34,277 bases of DNA from Actinotalea ferrariae CF5-4 (GTDB lineage: Bacteria > Actinomycetota > Actinomycetes > Actinomycetales > Cellulomonadaceae). The translations under genes were made by a program, and so were the position numbers. The notes below the pieces were generated by a model. The model was not told the DNA's origin and ran no database searches. It saw only the letters and a list, made by a program, of their open reading frames with translations. Each line of letters starts with the position of its first letter. Position 1 is the first letter of the stretch. Of the stretch, positions 1 through 9,504 are shown in pieces. Where the stretch lies: positions 1 through 34,277 of the forward strand of contig NZ_AXCW01000007.1 of the NCBI RefSeq assembly GCF_000603945.1, written 5' to 3'.

Positions 1-2514
<2,514 letters not shown>

Positions 2515-2777
2515 ACTGAGACGCAGATCACACTCGGGCCGGGCCGCGGCCGCCGATCGTGGGCGGGCGGACCCCACCGGCGTGGCGCGGGCCGGCCCGG
2601 GCTCGCGCGGGCGACGCGCTGACCAGCGGGACCGCCGGTTGATCATCGCGCCGGCGGCCTTCCGGTCATTCCGTGCGGAGGCGGGCACGGGCGGCGACGT
2701 CGGGGACCTCCGTCCCGCGCGCCCCGGGCGCTCCCGTGATCGATCCGAGACATGTGCCCTGCGGTCGTGACCGGAGC
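2515..2777. other. Gene-free stretch between ideR and the NlpC/P60 promoter
   Basis: No convincing reading frame, RNA gene or repeat is visible. The sequence is GC-rich without a clean terminator hairpin directly after ideR. Confidence 0.4.
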
Positions 2778-2807
2778 GTGACATCGCCTCGAACGCTCGG
2801 GTACATT
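2778..2807 (+). promoter_or_regulatory. Promoter of riboswitch-NlpC/P60 unit
   Basis: GTGACA at 2778-2783 and TACATT at 2802-2807 are separated by 18 bases, close to a housekeeping sigma-70-type consensus. Transcription would begin near 2814, leaving a leader of about 220 nt that contains the riboswitch. Confidence 0.65.
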
Positions 2808-2840
2808 CGCGGTGCTTCGAGGAACCCTCCTCCCCGAAGC

Positions 2841-3030
2841 CTCCGAGCGGAACGCCGAGTCCTGCCGCCGCCCGGAGCCCCTCACGACATCACGGCAGGA
2901 GCGGGGGAACCACCACGGGCACCACACGGTGTCCTCGGGGTGAAGCCGGGTGACCGTCCTCGGACGGGAGCGCGGCCGGGTGATCTCCCACCCGAACCCG
3001 ACAGCTCACCTCGTAGGCGTCCGGAGAGGT
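2841..3030 (+). promoter_or_regulatory. Cyclic di-AMP riboswitch (ydaO/yuaA family)
   Basis: The conserved blocks of the ydaO class are present in order. The closing stem pairs ACGCC (2852-2856) with GGCGT (3016-3020). A hairpin pairs CCTGCCG (2861-2867) with CGGCAGG (2893-2899). AGCGGGGGAACCA follows at 2900-2912, GGGGTGAAGCC at 2937-2947, and the hallmark block ACCCGACAGCTCACCTCG-TAGGCGT at 2996-3020. In this class c-di-AMP binding turns expression off, and in actinobacteria it often precedes cell-wall hydrolase genes, as here. The GGAGAGG Shine-Dalgarno (3023-3029) directly abuts the closing stem, so control of translation initiation is likely. A separate terminator stem is not obvious. 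Confidence 0.95.
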
Positions 3031-3034
3031 TCGA

Positions 3035-3817
3035 GTGACCGCAACGCATGAGCGCGCCCGCCACCGTGCAGCACGCCGCCCCCTGACCCCGCTGGACGAC
3101 TTCGCCGGGAACCTGGCCACCGTGGGCCGCCGGTCCGCCGTCGTGGCCGCATCGTCCGGTCTCGTCGTCACGATGGCGCTCCCGGCGTCTGCCGCCCCGG
3201 CGGACAGCCCCGCGAACGCCCTGCCCGCCGTGGACGTCAGCGCCCTCACCGCCGAGGCCCGCGTGGCCCTGGCGACCGCCCCCGCCGTGTCGGTCCCCGC
3301 CGACGCCGCGTGGGAGTTCAAGGCGCCGCAGATCCAGATCACGGCCAACCCCGAGCCCGAGCCGGAGCCCGAGCCCGAGCCGGAGCCGGCACCCCGCCGG
3401 ACCGAGAGCACCTCGCGGTCCACCGAGCGCGCTGCCGCGCCGGCCGCCGAGGCGCCCGCCGCCGCGGCCGTGCCGGCGAGCGCGGTCGGCTCCGCGGTCA
3501 TCGAGATCGCCGCCCGGTACGTGGGCGTGCCCTACGTCTACGGCGGCTCGACCCCGGACGGCTTCGACTGCTCCGGGTTCACCTCGTACGTCTACGCCCA
3601 GCTCGGCATCACGCTGCCCCGCAGCTCCGCGGACCAGCGCTACGCCGGCACCGTCGTCTCGGCGGACCAGCGCCAGCCGGGCGACATCATCTGGACCCCG
3701 GGTCACATCGGCATCTACGCCGGTGGCAACACCCAGATCGACTCCCCGCGGCCGGGCAAGACGGTCCAGTTCCGGGAGATCTGGCAGAGCAACCCGATCT
3801 ACATCCGGGTCGGCTGA
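3035..3817 (+). CDS. Secreted NlpC/P60 peptidoglycan endopeptidase
   Basis: Cell-wall hydrolase that cleaves peptide stems of peptidoglycan outside the cell. The 260-residue protein has a basic N-terminus, a hydrophobic export segment ending at ASAAPA (about 33-55), a spacer with a Glu-Pro dipeptide run (about 107-119), an Ala-rich linker, and a C-terminal NlpC/P60 domain (about 150-260). The catalytic cysteine is C179 in FDCSGF and the histidine H224 in GHIGIY; the third polar residue may be D236. The GTG start is preceded by GGAGAGG. An ATG 14 bases downstream is out of frame. The upstream c-di-AMP riboswitch couples expression to osmotic or cell-wall signalling. The Glu-Pro repeat probably acts as a stiff spacer through the wall. 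Confidence 0.93.
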   Translation: MTATHERARHRAARRPLTPLDDFAGNLATVGRRSAVVAASSGLVVTMALPASAAPADSPANALPAVDVSALTAEARVALATAPAVSVPADAAWEFKAPQIQITANPEPEPEPEPEPEPAPRRTESTSRSTERAAAPAAEAPAAAAVPASAVGSAVIEIAARYVGVPYVYGGSTPDGFDCSGFTSYVYAQLGITLPRSSADQRYAGTVVSADQRQPGDIIWTPGHIGIYAGGNTQIDSPRPGKTVQFREIWQSNPIYIRVG

Positions 3818-3851
3818 CCCTCCCGCCGACGACGTCGGCGACACACCCCGC

Positions 3852-3888
3852 ACGAGAGCCCCGGGCCATCACGGTCCGGGGCTCTCGT
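3852..3888 (+). terminator. Strong hairpin terminator after NlpC/P60 gene
   Basis: A 13-base-pair perfect stem (3852-3864 with 3876-3888) containing GAGAGCCCCGG has an 11-base loop. It lies 34 bases after the stop. There is no long U run, as is usual in GC-rich genomes. Confidence 0.75.
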
Positions 3889-3920
3889 CGTCGCGGGAGC
3901 GGGCGGCGCTGCGTCTCGGG

Positions 3921-3972
3921 GCGGTCCGCGCGGGCGGTCCGCGCGGGAGGTCCGCGTGGGCGGACCGGGCGG
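3921..3972. repeat. Four tandem 13-bp repeats
   Basis: Units begin at 3921, 3934, 3947 and 3960, each related to GCGGTCCGCGCGG. The first two are identical and the last two diverged. They lie in the gap between the NlpC/P60 terminator and the HNH gene. The function is unknown. Confidence 0.8.
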
Positions 3973-4043
3973 ATCGTGGACCGGCAGGCCAGGTGTTCAC
4001 CGGTCGTTCGCGCGCCCGGGGGCCGGCTCCGGCGGAGGCGCAG

Positions 4044-4049
4044 TACGCT
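4044..4049 (+). promoter_or_regulatory. Possible -10 box of HNH gene
   Basis: TACGCT fits the TAnnnT pattern and would start transcription near 4056, about 60 bases before the chosen GTG. The -35 region is not recognisable. Confidence 0.4.
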
Positions 4050-4115
4050 GGCACCGCTCCACCAGGCGGACCTGGCAGCCGGTCAGGTCCCGGTGCGCTG
4101 GTCCCGGAGGCTGCC

Positions 4116-4748
4116 GTGCTACGGACGACAGACCGAGTCACGACGGGCGCCGGCGTGCGCCCGGACACCTTCACCGTGCTCCAGGCGGCCCGGGACGACC
4201 CGGACGGGGACGCCGCGTCGGGTGAGCATCCCGGCCCCTCCCTGGACCCCGGTGCGCTGCCCCGGGCGCTGGTGCTCAACGCGAGCCGGGAGCCGCTGTG
4301 CGTCGTCGGCGTGCACCGGGCCGTGTCCCTGGTGCTGGCCGGCAAGGCGGTCGTGCTGGAGTCGGACGGCCGCCTGCTCCGGTCGGAGCGGACCGCCCTG
4401 CCCGTGCCCCACGTGCTGTGCCTGACCCGCTACGTCCACGTGCCGTACCGGCGGTCGCTCACCCCGACCCGGCGCACGGTGCTGGCCCGGGACGGCCACC
4501 GGTGCGCCTACTGCGCCGGCCCGGCGGACACGGTGGACCACGTGCACCCGCGGTCCCGCGGCGGCACCCACTCCTGGACGAACGTGGTGGCCGCGTGCTC
4601 CCGCTGCAACCACCGCAAGGCGGACCGCCTGCTCGCCGAGATCGGCTGGCAGCTCCTCGTGACGCCCGCGCACCCGCGCGGGCCGGTCGCCGTCCTCGGG
4701 GCCGCGGTACGGCCGCACCCGTCCTGGATGGCCTACCTGGCGGCGTGA
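4116..4748 (+). CDS. HNH endonuclease-family protein
   Basis: A 210-residue protein with a C-terminal HNH nuclease fold of the zinc-ribbon type. CxxC at 130/133, the catalytic DH pair at 141-142 (VDHVHPRSRGG), N156, a second CxxC at 161/164 and NHRK at 165-168 are all in place. The N-terminal half (about 50-110, beginning ALVLNASREPLCVV) matches the conserved companion region of this actinobacterial family. The start was set at GTG 4116 because GGAGG (4106-4110) precedes it by five bases; the open frame continues upstream only as low-complexity sequence across the previous gene and terminator. No methylase or phage gene is adjacent, so restriction is not supported. The biological role of these stand-alone HNH proteins is not known to me. 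Confidence 0.85.
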   Translation: MLRTTDRVTTGAGVRPDTFTVLQAARDDPDGDAASGEHPGPSLDPGALPRALVLNASREPLCVVGVHRAVSLVLAGKAVVLESDGRLLRSERTALPVPHVLCLTRYVHVPYRRSLTPTRRTVLARDGHRCAYCAGPADTVDHVHPRSRGGTHSWTNVVAACSRCNHRKADRLLAEIGWQLLVTPAHPRGPVAVLGAAVRPHPSWMAYLAA

Positions 4749-4832
4749 GCGACACCTCCGGGGGACCGAATCCGCCCGGTAGCGTCGGTGGCTCGGCACA
4801 CTGTGGAGCAGGGGCGAGCGAAGGAGGCAGCG

Positions 4833-5783
4833 ATGACGGCCGACGACGTGGTCCTCGTGGGCGTGGACGGCTCCGCGCCGAGCCTGCGCGGTCTGGACTG
4901 GGCGGCCGCGCACGCGGCCGTGCACGGCCGTCGGCTGTACCTCGTGTGCTCCTACTCGATCCCGTCCTTCAGCACGGCCGCCCTCGACGGCGGGTACGCC
5001 GCCCTGGACGACACGGCCATCCAGCAGGGCGCCCGGGCCGTGCTCGAGGAGGCCGAGGCGCGCGTCCTGCGCACCGGCGTCCCGGTCACCTCCGACGTCG
5101 CGACCGGCGACGCGGCGGCCGTGCTCATCGAGCTGTCCCGTGGTGCCGCGACGGTCGTCGTCGGGACGCGCGGCCGTGGGGGGTTCGCCGAGCGGCTCCT
5201 CGGGACGGTGTCCTCGGCGCTGCCGGCGCACGCGCACTGCCCGACCGTGGTCGTGCCCTCGCGTCAGGCCTCGGCCGCCAGTCCCGAGGTGACGGGTCCG
5301 GCGCGACCGGTGCGGCGCATCGTCGTCGGGGTGGACGGCTCGCCTGCCGCAGAGGCGGCCCTGGAGCACGCCATCGTCGAGGCGGAGACGTGGGGTGCGG
5401 AGCTCACCGCGGTCGCGGGCGTCCCCATGGGCTCGGGGTCCGGCCTGCTGGCGTGGCTGCCCGCGGCCCAGGACCACGAGCAGGTGCTCCGCGACGTCGC
5501 CGAGGGTCTGGACGTCGTCGTGGACCGCGCCCTGGTGGAGCACCCCGGGCTGCAGGTCCGCCGGCACGTGCTCGACGGCACCGGGGCCGCCCTCCTCACG
5601 GAGTTCTCCACCGCCGTGGACCTCGTCGTGGTCGGGTCGCGCGGCCGGGGCGGGTTCGCCGGCCTCCTGCTCGGCTCCACGAGCCAGGCGGTCCTGCACC
5701 ACGCCGTCTGCCCCGTCATGGTCGTGCGGGTGCCCGCGCGCGACGACGAGTGGTCGCCGACGGACGTGGGGCGCCGCCGCTGA
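4833..5783 (+). CDS. Tandem universal stress protein (two UspA domains)
   Basis: Cytosolic ATP-binding stress protein of 316 residues made of two UspA domains (about 5-142 and 160-305). Each begins with a VGVDGS motif and ends with the nucleotide-binding glycine-rich turn GxRGRGGF, followed by a hydrophobic CPxxVV strand. The nucleotide-binding residues look intact in both halves, so this is the ATP-binding type. In actinobacteria such tandem proteins belong to dormancy and hypoxia responses, but no specific control is visible here. ATG 4833 was chosen because AGGAGG (4822-4827) precedes it by five bases. A possible -10, TAGCGT, lies at 4780-4785, so the gene may have its own promoter after the HNH gene. 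Confidence 0.93.
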   Translation: MTADDVVLVGVDGSAPSLRGLDWAAAHAAVHGRRLYLVCSYSIPSFSTAALDGGYAALDDTAIQQGARAVLEEAEARVLRTGVPVTSDVATGDAAAVLIELSRGAATVVVGTRGRGGFAERLLGTVSSALPAHAHCPTVVVPSRQASAASPEVTGPARPVRRIVVGVDGSPAAEAALEHAIVEAETWGAELTAVAGVPMGSGSGLLAWLPAAQDHEQVLRDVAEGLDVVVDRALVEHPGLQVRRHVLDGTGAALLTEFSTAVDLVVVGSRGRGGFAGLLLGSTSQAVLHHAVCPVMVVRVPARDDEWSPTDVGRRR

Positions 5784-5885
5784 CCCGCACGACCGGTGGG
5801 GGCCTCGCGCGACCGCTGACGCGCGCGCCGGGGTGCGTCCGCGCCGAGGTGCGGGCTCCGGTGGGCGCGGGCGGGAGCGAGCGGC

Positions 5886-6359
5886 TCAGACGGTCGTGCG
5901 GGGGGTGTCCGGCCGCCGCACGAGCGGCGTGAGGACGATCGTCGAGCGGGTGCGGACGACGAACGGCTCCGCGGCGATCCGCTCGACCACGGCGTCGAGG
6001 TGCCGCACGTCGTGGGCGCGGACGTGGACGAGGGCGTCCGCCTCGCCGGCGACCGTGCTGGCCGTCACGATCTCGGGGTAGCGCTCGAAGGCGTCCCGCA
6101 TCGTCGCGGGCCGCGTGGCCCCGGTGCAGTAGACCTCGACGTGCGCCTCCGTCGCCCAGCCCAGGGCGGCCGGGTCCAGGCGCACGGTGAACCCGTCGAT
6201 CACGCCGCGGGCCAGGAGCCGGTCCACCCGGCGCTTGACCGCCGGGGCGGAGAGGTTCACGACCGCGCCGATCCGGGCGAAGCTGGCGCGGGCGTCGAGG
6301 CCGAGCTGGTCGAGGATCGCCAGGTCGGTCCGGTCCAGCAGCGGGGCGTCCTCGGGCAT
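5886..6359 (-). CDS. AsnC/Lrp-family transcriptional regulator
   Basis: A 157-residue feast/famine regulator with an N-terminal helix-turn-helix (about 8-65; ARIGAVVNLSAPAVKRRVDRL is the DNA-reading part) and a C-terminal effector and oligomerisation domain (about 70-145; TVAGEADALVHVRAHD). It lies directly downstream of the rocD-arginine hydrolase pair. An AsnC-type regulator next to rocD and this hydrolase is also found in Mycobacterium tuberculosis (Rv2321c-Rv2324 region), so it is the likely arginine- or ornithine-responsive regulator. The ATG at 6359 lacks a good ribosome site. Two 24-bp dyads lie 57-110 bases upstream (6416-6469) and may mediate autoregulation. Confidence 0.9.
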   Translation of the reverse strand: MPEDAPLLDRTDLAILDQLGLDARASFARIGAVVNLSAPAVKRRVDRLLARGVIDGFTVRLDPAALGWATEAHVEVYCTGATRPATMRDAFERYPEIVTASTVAGEADALVHVRAHDVRHLDAVVERIAAEPFVVRTRSTIVLTPLVRRPDTPRTTV

Positions 6360-6415
6360 GGGCTCAGCATGCCCGAGGACACCCCGGTTGCCGCGGACGC
6401 CCGCCGCCCTCCCGC

Positions 6416-6469
6416 GGGCGGATTCCGCACCATCCGCCCTCCGCCGGGCGGAGATCGCGAAATCTGCCC
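6416..6469. promoter_or_regulatory. Twin 24-bp dyads upstream of the Lrp-type gene
   Basis: Two sites share the plan GGGCGGAk-N8-ATCyGCCC. The first (6416-6439) has perfect 8-bp arms; the second (6446-6469) has single changes in the arms. Their centres are 30 bp apart, close to three DNA turns. They lie between the end of rocD and the regulator start. They could be operators or tandem hairpins terminating rocD; the conserved half-sites and spacing favour operators. Confidence 0.55.
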
Positions 6470-6538
6470 TCGGGTGTTGGCGGAGGCAGGCGGTGCCGGC
6501 GGGTGGAGCGGGCGGTGGGCGGAGGGGCGGCGAGGCCG

Positions 6539-7810
6539 TCAGCGCAGGGCGTCGGCCAGCTGGTCGAGCGCCCAGTCGAGGTCCTCGAGGGAGATGACCA
6601 GGGGCGGCGCGATGCGGACGGTCTGGCCGTGGGTGTCCTTGACCAGGACGCGCCGCTGCAGCAGCCGCTCGCTCACCTCGCGCCCGGTGCCGCGGGAGGG
6701 GTCGACGTCCACGCCGGCCCACAGGCCCGCGACGCGGTAGCGCACGAGGAGGCCCTCCTCGACCATCGCCGCGAGCCGCTCCTCGAGGTGCTCGCCCAGC
6801 TCGCGGGCGCGCGCCTGGTGCTCGCCGGTCTCCAGCAGGTCCACGACGGCGAGCGCGACCGCGCACGACAGCGGGTTGCCGCCGAAGGTCGAGCCGTGCG
6901 TCCCGGGGGTGAGGACCGCCAGGACGTCCCGGCGGCCGACGACGGCGCTCACGGGCACCACGCCGCCGCCGAGCGCCTTACCCAGCGTCACGAGGTCCGG
7001 CTTCACGCCGGCGCGCTCGCACGCGAGCGTCGCCCCCGTGCGGCCCAGGCCCGACTGGATCTCGTCGGCGATGAAGAGCACGTCGTGCTCGTCGCAGACC
7101 GCGCGCACGGCGGCCAGGTAGCCCTCCGGCGGCACGATCACGCCGGCCTCGCCCTGGACCGGCTCGATGAGCACGGCCACGGTCGTGGCGTCGACGGCGG
7201 CGGCCAGCGCCTCGGCGTCGCCGTAGGGGACCACCCGGAAGCCGGGCGCGAACGGGCCGAAGCTGCGCCGGGCGTCGTCGTCGCTGGAGAAGGAGACGAT
7301 CGTGGTGGTGCGGCCGTGGAAGTTGTCCGCGGCGACGACGATCGACGCCTGGCCCTCCGGGACGCCCTTGACCTCGTAGCCCCACTTCCGCGCCGTCTTG
7401 ACGGCCGTCTCGACGGCCTCGGCACCCGTGTTCATGGGCAGGACGAGGACGCCGTCGGGCGCCGCGAGGAGCGGCTCCAGGAGCAGTGCCAGTCGGGTGG
7501 CGAACGGGGCCAGCAGGTCGTGGTCGAACGCCCGGGAGGTGAGCGTGAGCCGGTCGAGCTGGGCGTGCGCCGCGGCCACGAGGTGCGGGTGGCGGTGCCC
7601 GAAGTTCAGCGCGGAGTAGCCGGAGAGCAGGTCCAGGTACTCGCGGCCGTCGGTGTCCTGCACCCAGGCCCCCTCGCCGGAGGCGAGGACGACGGGCAGC
7701 GGGTGGTAGTTGTGCGCGAGGTGGTCCTGCGTCGGGGCGGGCGTGGCCTCCGGTGCGGGCGCGCCGTCGGCGGAGGCGTCGGTGCTGGGGCGGTCCACGT
7801 CGAGGCTCAT
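6539..7810 (-). CDS. rocD: Ornithine aminotransferase RocD
   Basis: PLP enzyme converting ornithine and 2-oxoglutarate to glutamate semialdehyde and glutamate, the step that leads arginine-derived ornithine to glutamate or proline. The 423-residue protein is an intact class III aminotransferase, with NTGAEAVETAVKTAR near 128 and the cofactor aspartate in IADEIQSGLGRTG. The PLP lysine is in LGKALGGG, followed by HGSTFGGNPL. In M. tuberculosis the corresponding protein is split into rocD1 and rocD2, whereas here it is one gene. The first about 25 residues are an Ala/Pro-rich extension. The ATG overlaps the stop of the upstream hydrolase gene (ATGA), showing tight coupling. Confidence 0.94.
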   Translation of the reverse strand: MSLDVDRPSTDASADGAPAPEATPAPTQDHLAHNYHPLPVVLASGEGAWVQDTDGREYLDLLSGYSALNFGHRHPHLVAAAHAQLDRLTLTSRAFDHDLLAPFATRLALLLEPLLAAPDGVLVLPMNTGAEAVETAVKTARKWGYEVKGVPEGQASIVVAADNFHGRTTTIVSFSSDDDARRSFGPFAPGFRVVPYGDAEALAAAVDATTVAVLIEPVQGEAGVIVPPEGYLAAVRAVCDEHDVLFIADEIQSGLGRTGATLACERAGVKPDLVTLGKALGGGVVPVSAVVGRRDVLAVLTPGTHGSTFGGNPLSCAVALAVVDLLETGEHQARARELGEHLEERLAAMVEEGLLVRYRVAGLWAGVDVDPSRGTGREVSERLLQRRVLVKDTHGQTVRIAPPLVISLEDLDWALDQLADALR

Positions 7811-8661
7811 CGGGCGTCCCGGATCTCCAGCGTGCAGCACTTGGCGCCGCCGCCACCCTTGAGGAGCTCGCTGGTGTCGACCGCGAACGGCTCGAAGCCG
7901 CGGTCGCGCAGCGCCTCCGCGAGGTCCGTGGCGCCCGGCGCCAGCACGACGCGGCGGCCGTCGGAGACCGCGTTGAGGCCCAGGGCCACGGCGTCGCGCT
8001 CGGTGGCGATGATCGCGTCCGGGTACATCTCCTCGAGCACGCGGCGCGACTCCTCCGAGAACGCCGGCGGGAAGTACGCGACCAGCGGCTGCTCGGCGTC
8101 GCCGTCGATCACCGCGAGGGCGGTGTCGAGGTGGTAGTAGTGCGGGTCCACGAGCTCCAGGCTGACGACCTCGCGGCCGACCAGGGAGGCGAGCTCGCCG
8201 TGCGAGGAGCGGTCGGTGCGGAAGCCGTGGCCGGCGAGGAAGACGTCCCCGACGAGCAGGATGTCGCCCTCGCCCTCGTTGACCTCGCGCGCCGTGTGGG
8301 TGGTGAAGCCGGCGTCGGCGAACCACTGCTCGTAGGCCGGGCCCTCGGGCGCGCGCTCGGCGTAGCGGAACTGCGCCGAGTAGACGACGCCGTCCACGAC
8401 GGTCGCGCCGTTGGCCGCGTAGACCATGTCCGGCAGGCCGGGGATCGGGTCGATGAGGTCGACCGTGTGGCCCCAGTCGAGGTACGTGCGGTAGAGCGTC
8501 TCCCACTGCTGGACGGCGAGGTCGCGGTCCGTGAACCGCGTGACGTCCATCCAGGGGTTGATCTCGTAGCTGACGGTGTAGTGCTCCGGCCGGCACATCA
8601 GGTAGCGGCGGGGGGTGCTGGTGCGCTCGACGGTGGCGGTCTGAGCGAGGGTCTCGGTCAT
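7807..8661 (-). CDS. Guanidino-group hydrolase: putative arginine dihydrolase / DDAH-like
   Basis: A 284-residue member of the pentein (amidinotransferase) fold that hydrolyses guanidino groups. Likely active-site features are N84 in PDMVYAANG, E131/D133 in NEGEGD, H177 and D179 in YYHLDTAL, and the nucleophilic cysteine C275 in GGGGAKCCT. Automatic annotation would probably say dimethylargininase. However, the Asn in the YAANG turn resembles the cyanobacterial arginine dihydrolase type (arginine to ornithine, CO2 and ammonia) rather than the acidic residue of DDAH or arginine deiminase. The next gene, coupled by ATGA, is ornithine aminotransferase, which uses ornithine directly. The ATG follows GGAGGA. 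Assignment to arginine dihydrolase is inference; the fold is secure. Confidence 0.85.
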   Translation of the reverse strand: MTETLAQTATVERTSTPRRYLMCRPEHYTVSYEINPWMDVTRFTDRDLAVQQWETLYRTYLDWGHTVDLIDPIPGLPDMVYAANGATVVDGVVYSAQFRYAERAPEGPAYEQWFADAGFTTHTAREVNEGEGDILLVGDVFLAGHGFRTDRSSHGELASLVGREVVSLELVDPHYYHLDTALAVIDGDAEQPLVAYFPPAFSEESRRVLEEMYPDAIIATERDAVALGLNAVSDGRRVVLAPGATDLAEALRDRGFEPFAVDTSELLKGGGGAKCCTLEIRDAR

Positions 8662-8740
8662 GCGGGCGTCCTCCGGGTCTCGGGGGGCACTCGCGGCGCA
8701 GCGCCGGGTGGTCGCCGCAGGCCGTCTGGTGCTGGTGTCG

Positions 8741-8837
8741 AGGCTAGGGCCGAAAGGCCCAGACGGCCGTGTGGCGACGCTGTGCGCAGGCGGGCGAAAC
8801 GTTGCGTGATCAGGCGCTGGGCGGCGATTCGTTGCGT
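8741..8837 (-). promoter_or_regulatory. Promoter and phased motif array upstream of arginine operon
   Basis: A possible -10, TAGCCT (minus strand), is at 8741-8746. Upstream of it lie three related 15-mers written on the plus strand: GGCGACGCTGTGCGC (8773), GGCGAAACGTTGCGT (8793) and GGCGATTCGTTGCGT (8823). Their offsets are 20 and 30 bp, so they share one helix face. The middle copy contains the near-palindrome CGAAACGTTGCG. Phased degenerate sites are typical of AsnC/Lrp octamers. A small GGGCC-GAAA-GGCCC hairpin sits at 8747-8760. Confidence 0.55.
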
Positions 8838-8878
8838 CGACCGGCGCCGCCGTCGTCGCGCGGCACCCGGCGCGCGGG

Positions 8879-9439
8879 TCAGCGGCCCGTGACCTCGGTG
8901 TGGACGCGGTGCAGGGCGAACGTGACCATCGCGCGGAGCACGGGTCGCAGGACCGGGGCGGTCCACGCCGCGGGGAGTCCGCGCAGGTGCACGCGCTCGA
9001 CCCAGGTGGCCTCGCAGGTGTCCGGCCCGAGCGGTCGGACCCGCAGCTCGGCGGTGCCCAGCAGCAGCGGGCCGAGCTTCTCGTAGACCGCGGTGCCGAC
9101 GGTGCCGGGCCCGTTCTCGTCCGTGTGCGGGGGGACGGACCGGACGACCTCCATGCGGTCGACGACGCCCGGCGCCCCGCGGGTCGCGAACGGCCCGCTC
9201 ACCGCCGTGAAGACGGCACCCACCGGCAGGCTCGGGGCCGCGTCCATGCGGGTCAGGGGGATCCAGCGGACGTGGTTGCGCATGTCGGTGAGCAGCACCC
9301 AGGCGTCCTCGGCGCGCAGCGGCAGGACGCGGTGGGCGACGGCGGCGGGGGCGCCGCTCGCGTCGTCGCCCGCTGCGGCGTGCGCGGTGGGGGCCGGGGC
9401 GGCGGGGGCGCCGCGGCGGGACATCAGGACGGGCCTCAT
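8879..9439 (-). CDS. SRPBCC (START/Bet v1-like) family protein
   Basis: A 186-residue protein whose core (about 40-180) reads as a helix-grip lipid- or ligand-binding fold. VAHRVLPLRAEDAWVLLTDMRNHVRWIP is the usual N-terminal strand-helix of the family (polyketide cyclase-like), and the protein ends with a long amphipathic helix. No catalytic residues can be named. The first about 35 residues are Ala/Pro-rich and may be disordered. ATG 9439 was chosen because GAGG lies six bases upstream; ATG 9424 is possible. It is divergent from the aldo/keto reductase, with overlapping promoter elements (9484-9496). Its substrate is unknown. Confidence 0.75.
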   Translation of the reverse strand: MRPVLMSRRGAPAAPAPTAHAAAGDDASGAPAAVAHRVLPLRAEDAWVLLTDMRNHVRWIPLTRMDAAPSLPVGAVFTAVSGPFATRGAPGVVDRMEVVRSVPPHTDENGPGTVGTAVYEKLGPLLLGTAELRVRPLGPDTCEATWVERVHLRGLPAAWTAPVLRPVLRAMVTFALHRVHTEVTGR

Positions 9440-9483
9440 GCAGGACCTCGCGAGCTCGGGAGCAGTGCCTCGGACCAGTGCCG

Positions 9484-9496
9484 ACGGTAGTAGCGT
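9484..9496. promoter_or_regulatory. Back-to-back -10 boxes for divergent SRPBCC and AKR genes
   Basis: TACCGT on the minus strand (9484-9489) and TAGCGT on the plus strand (9491-9496) are one base apart. The plus box ends eight bases before the ATG of the reductase, implying a leaderless or near-leaderless mRNA. Confidence 0.5.
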
Positions 9497-9504
9497 CGCA
9501 CGAC

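Noticed and set aside
4116-4748. Homing or restriction endonuclease from a mobile element
   Set aside because: No intein, intron, phage or methylase neighbours; the gene has the same composition as its surroundings and its own ribosome site.
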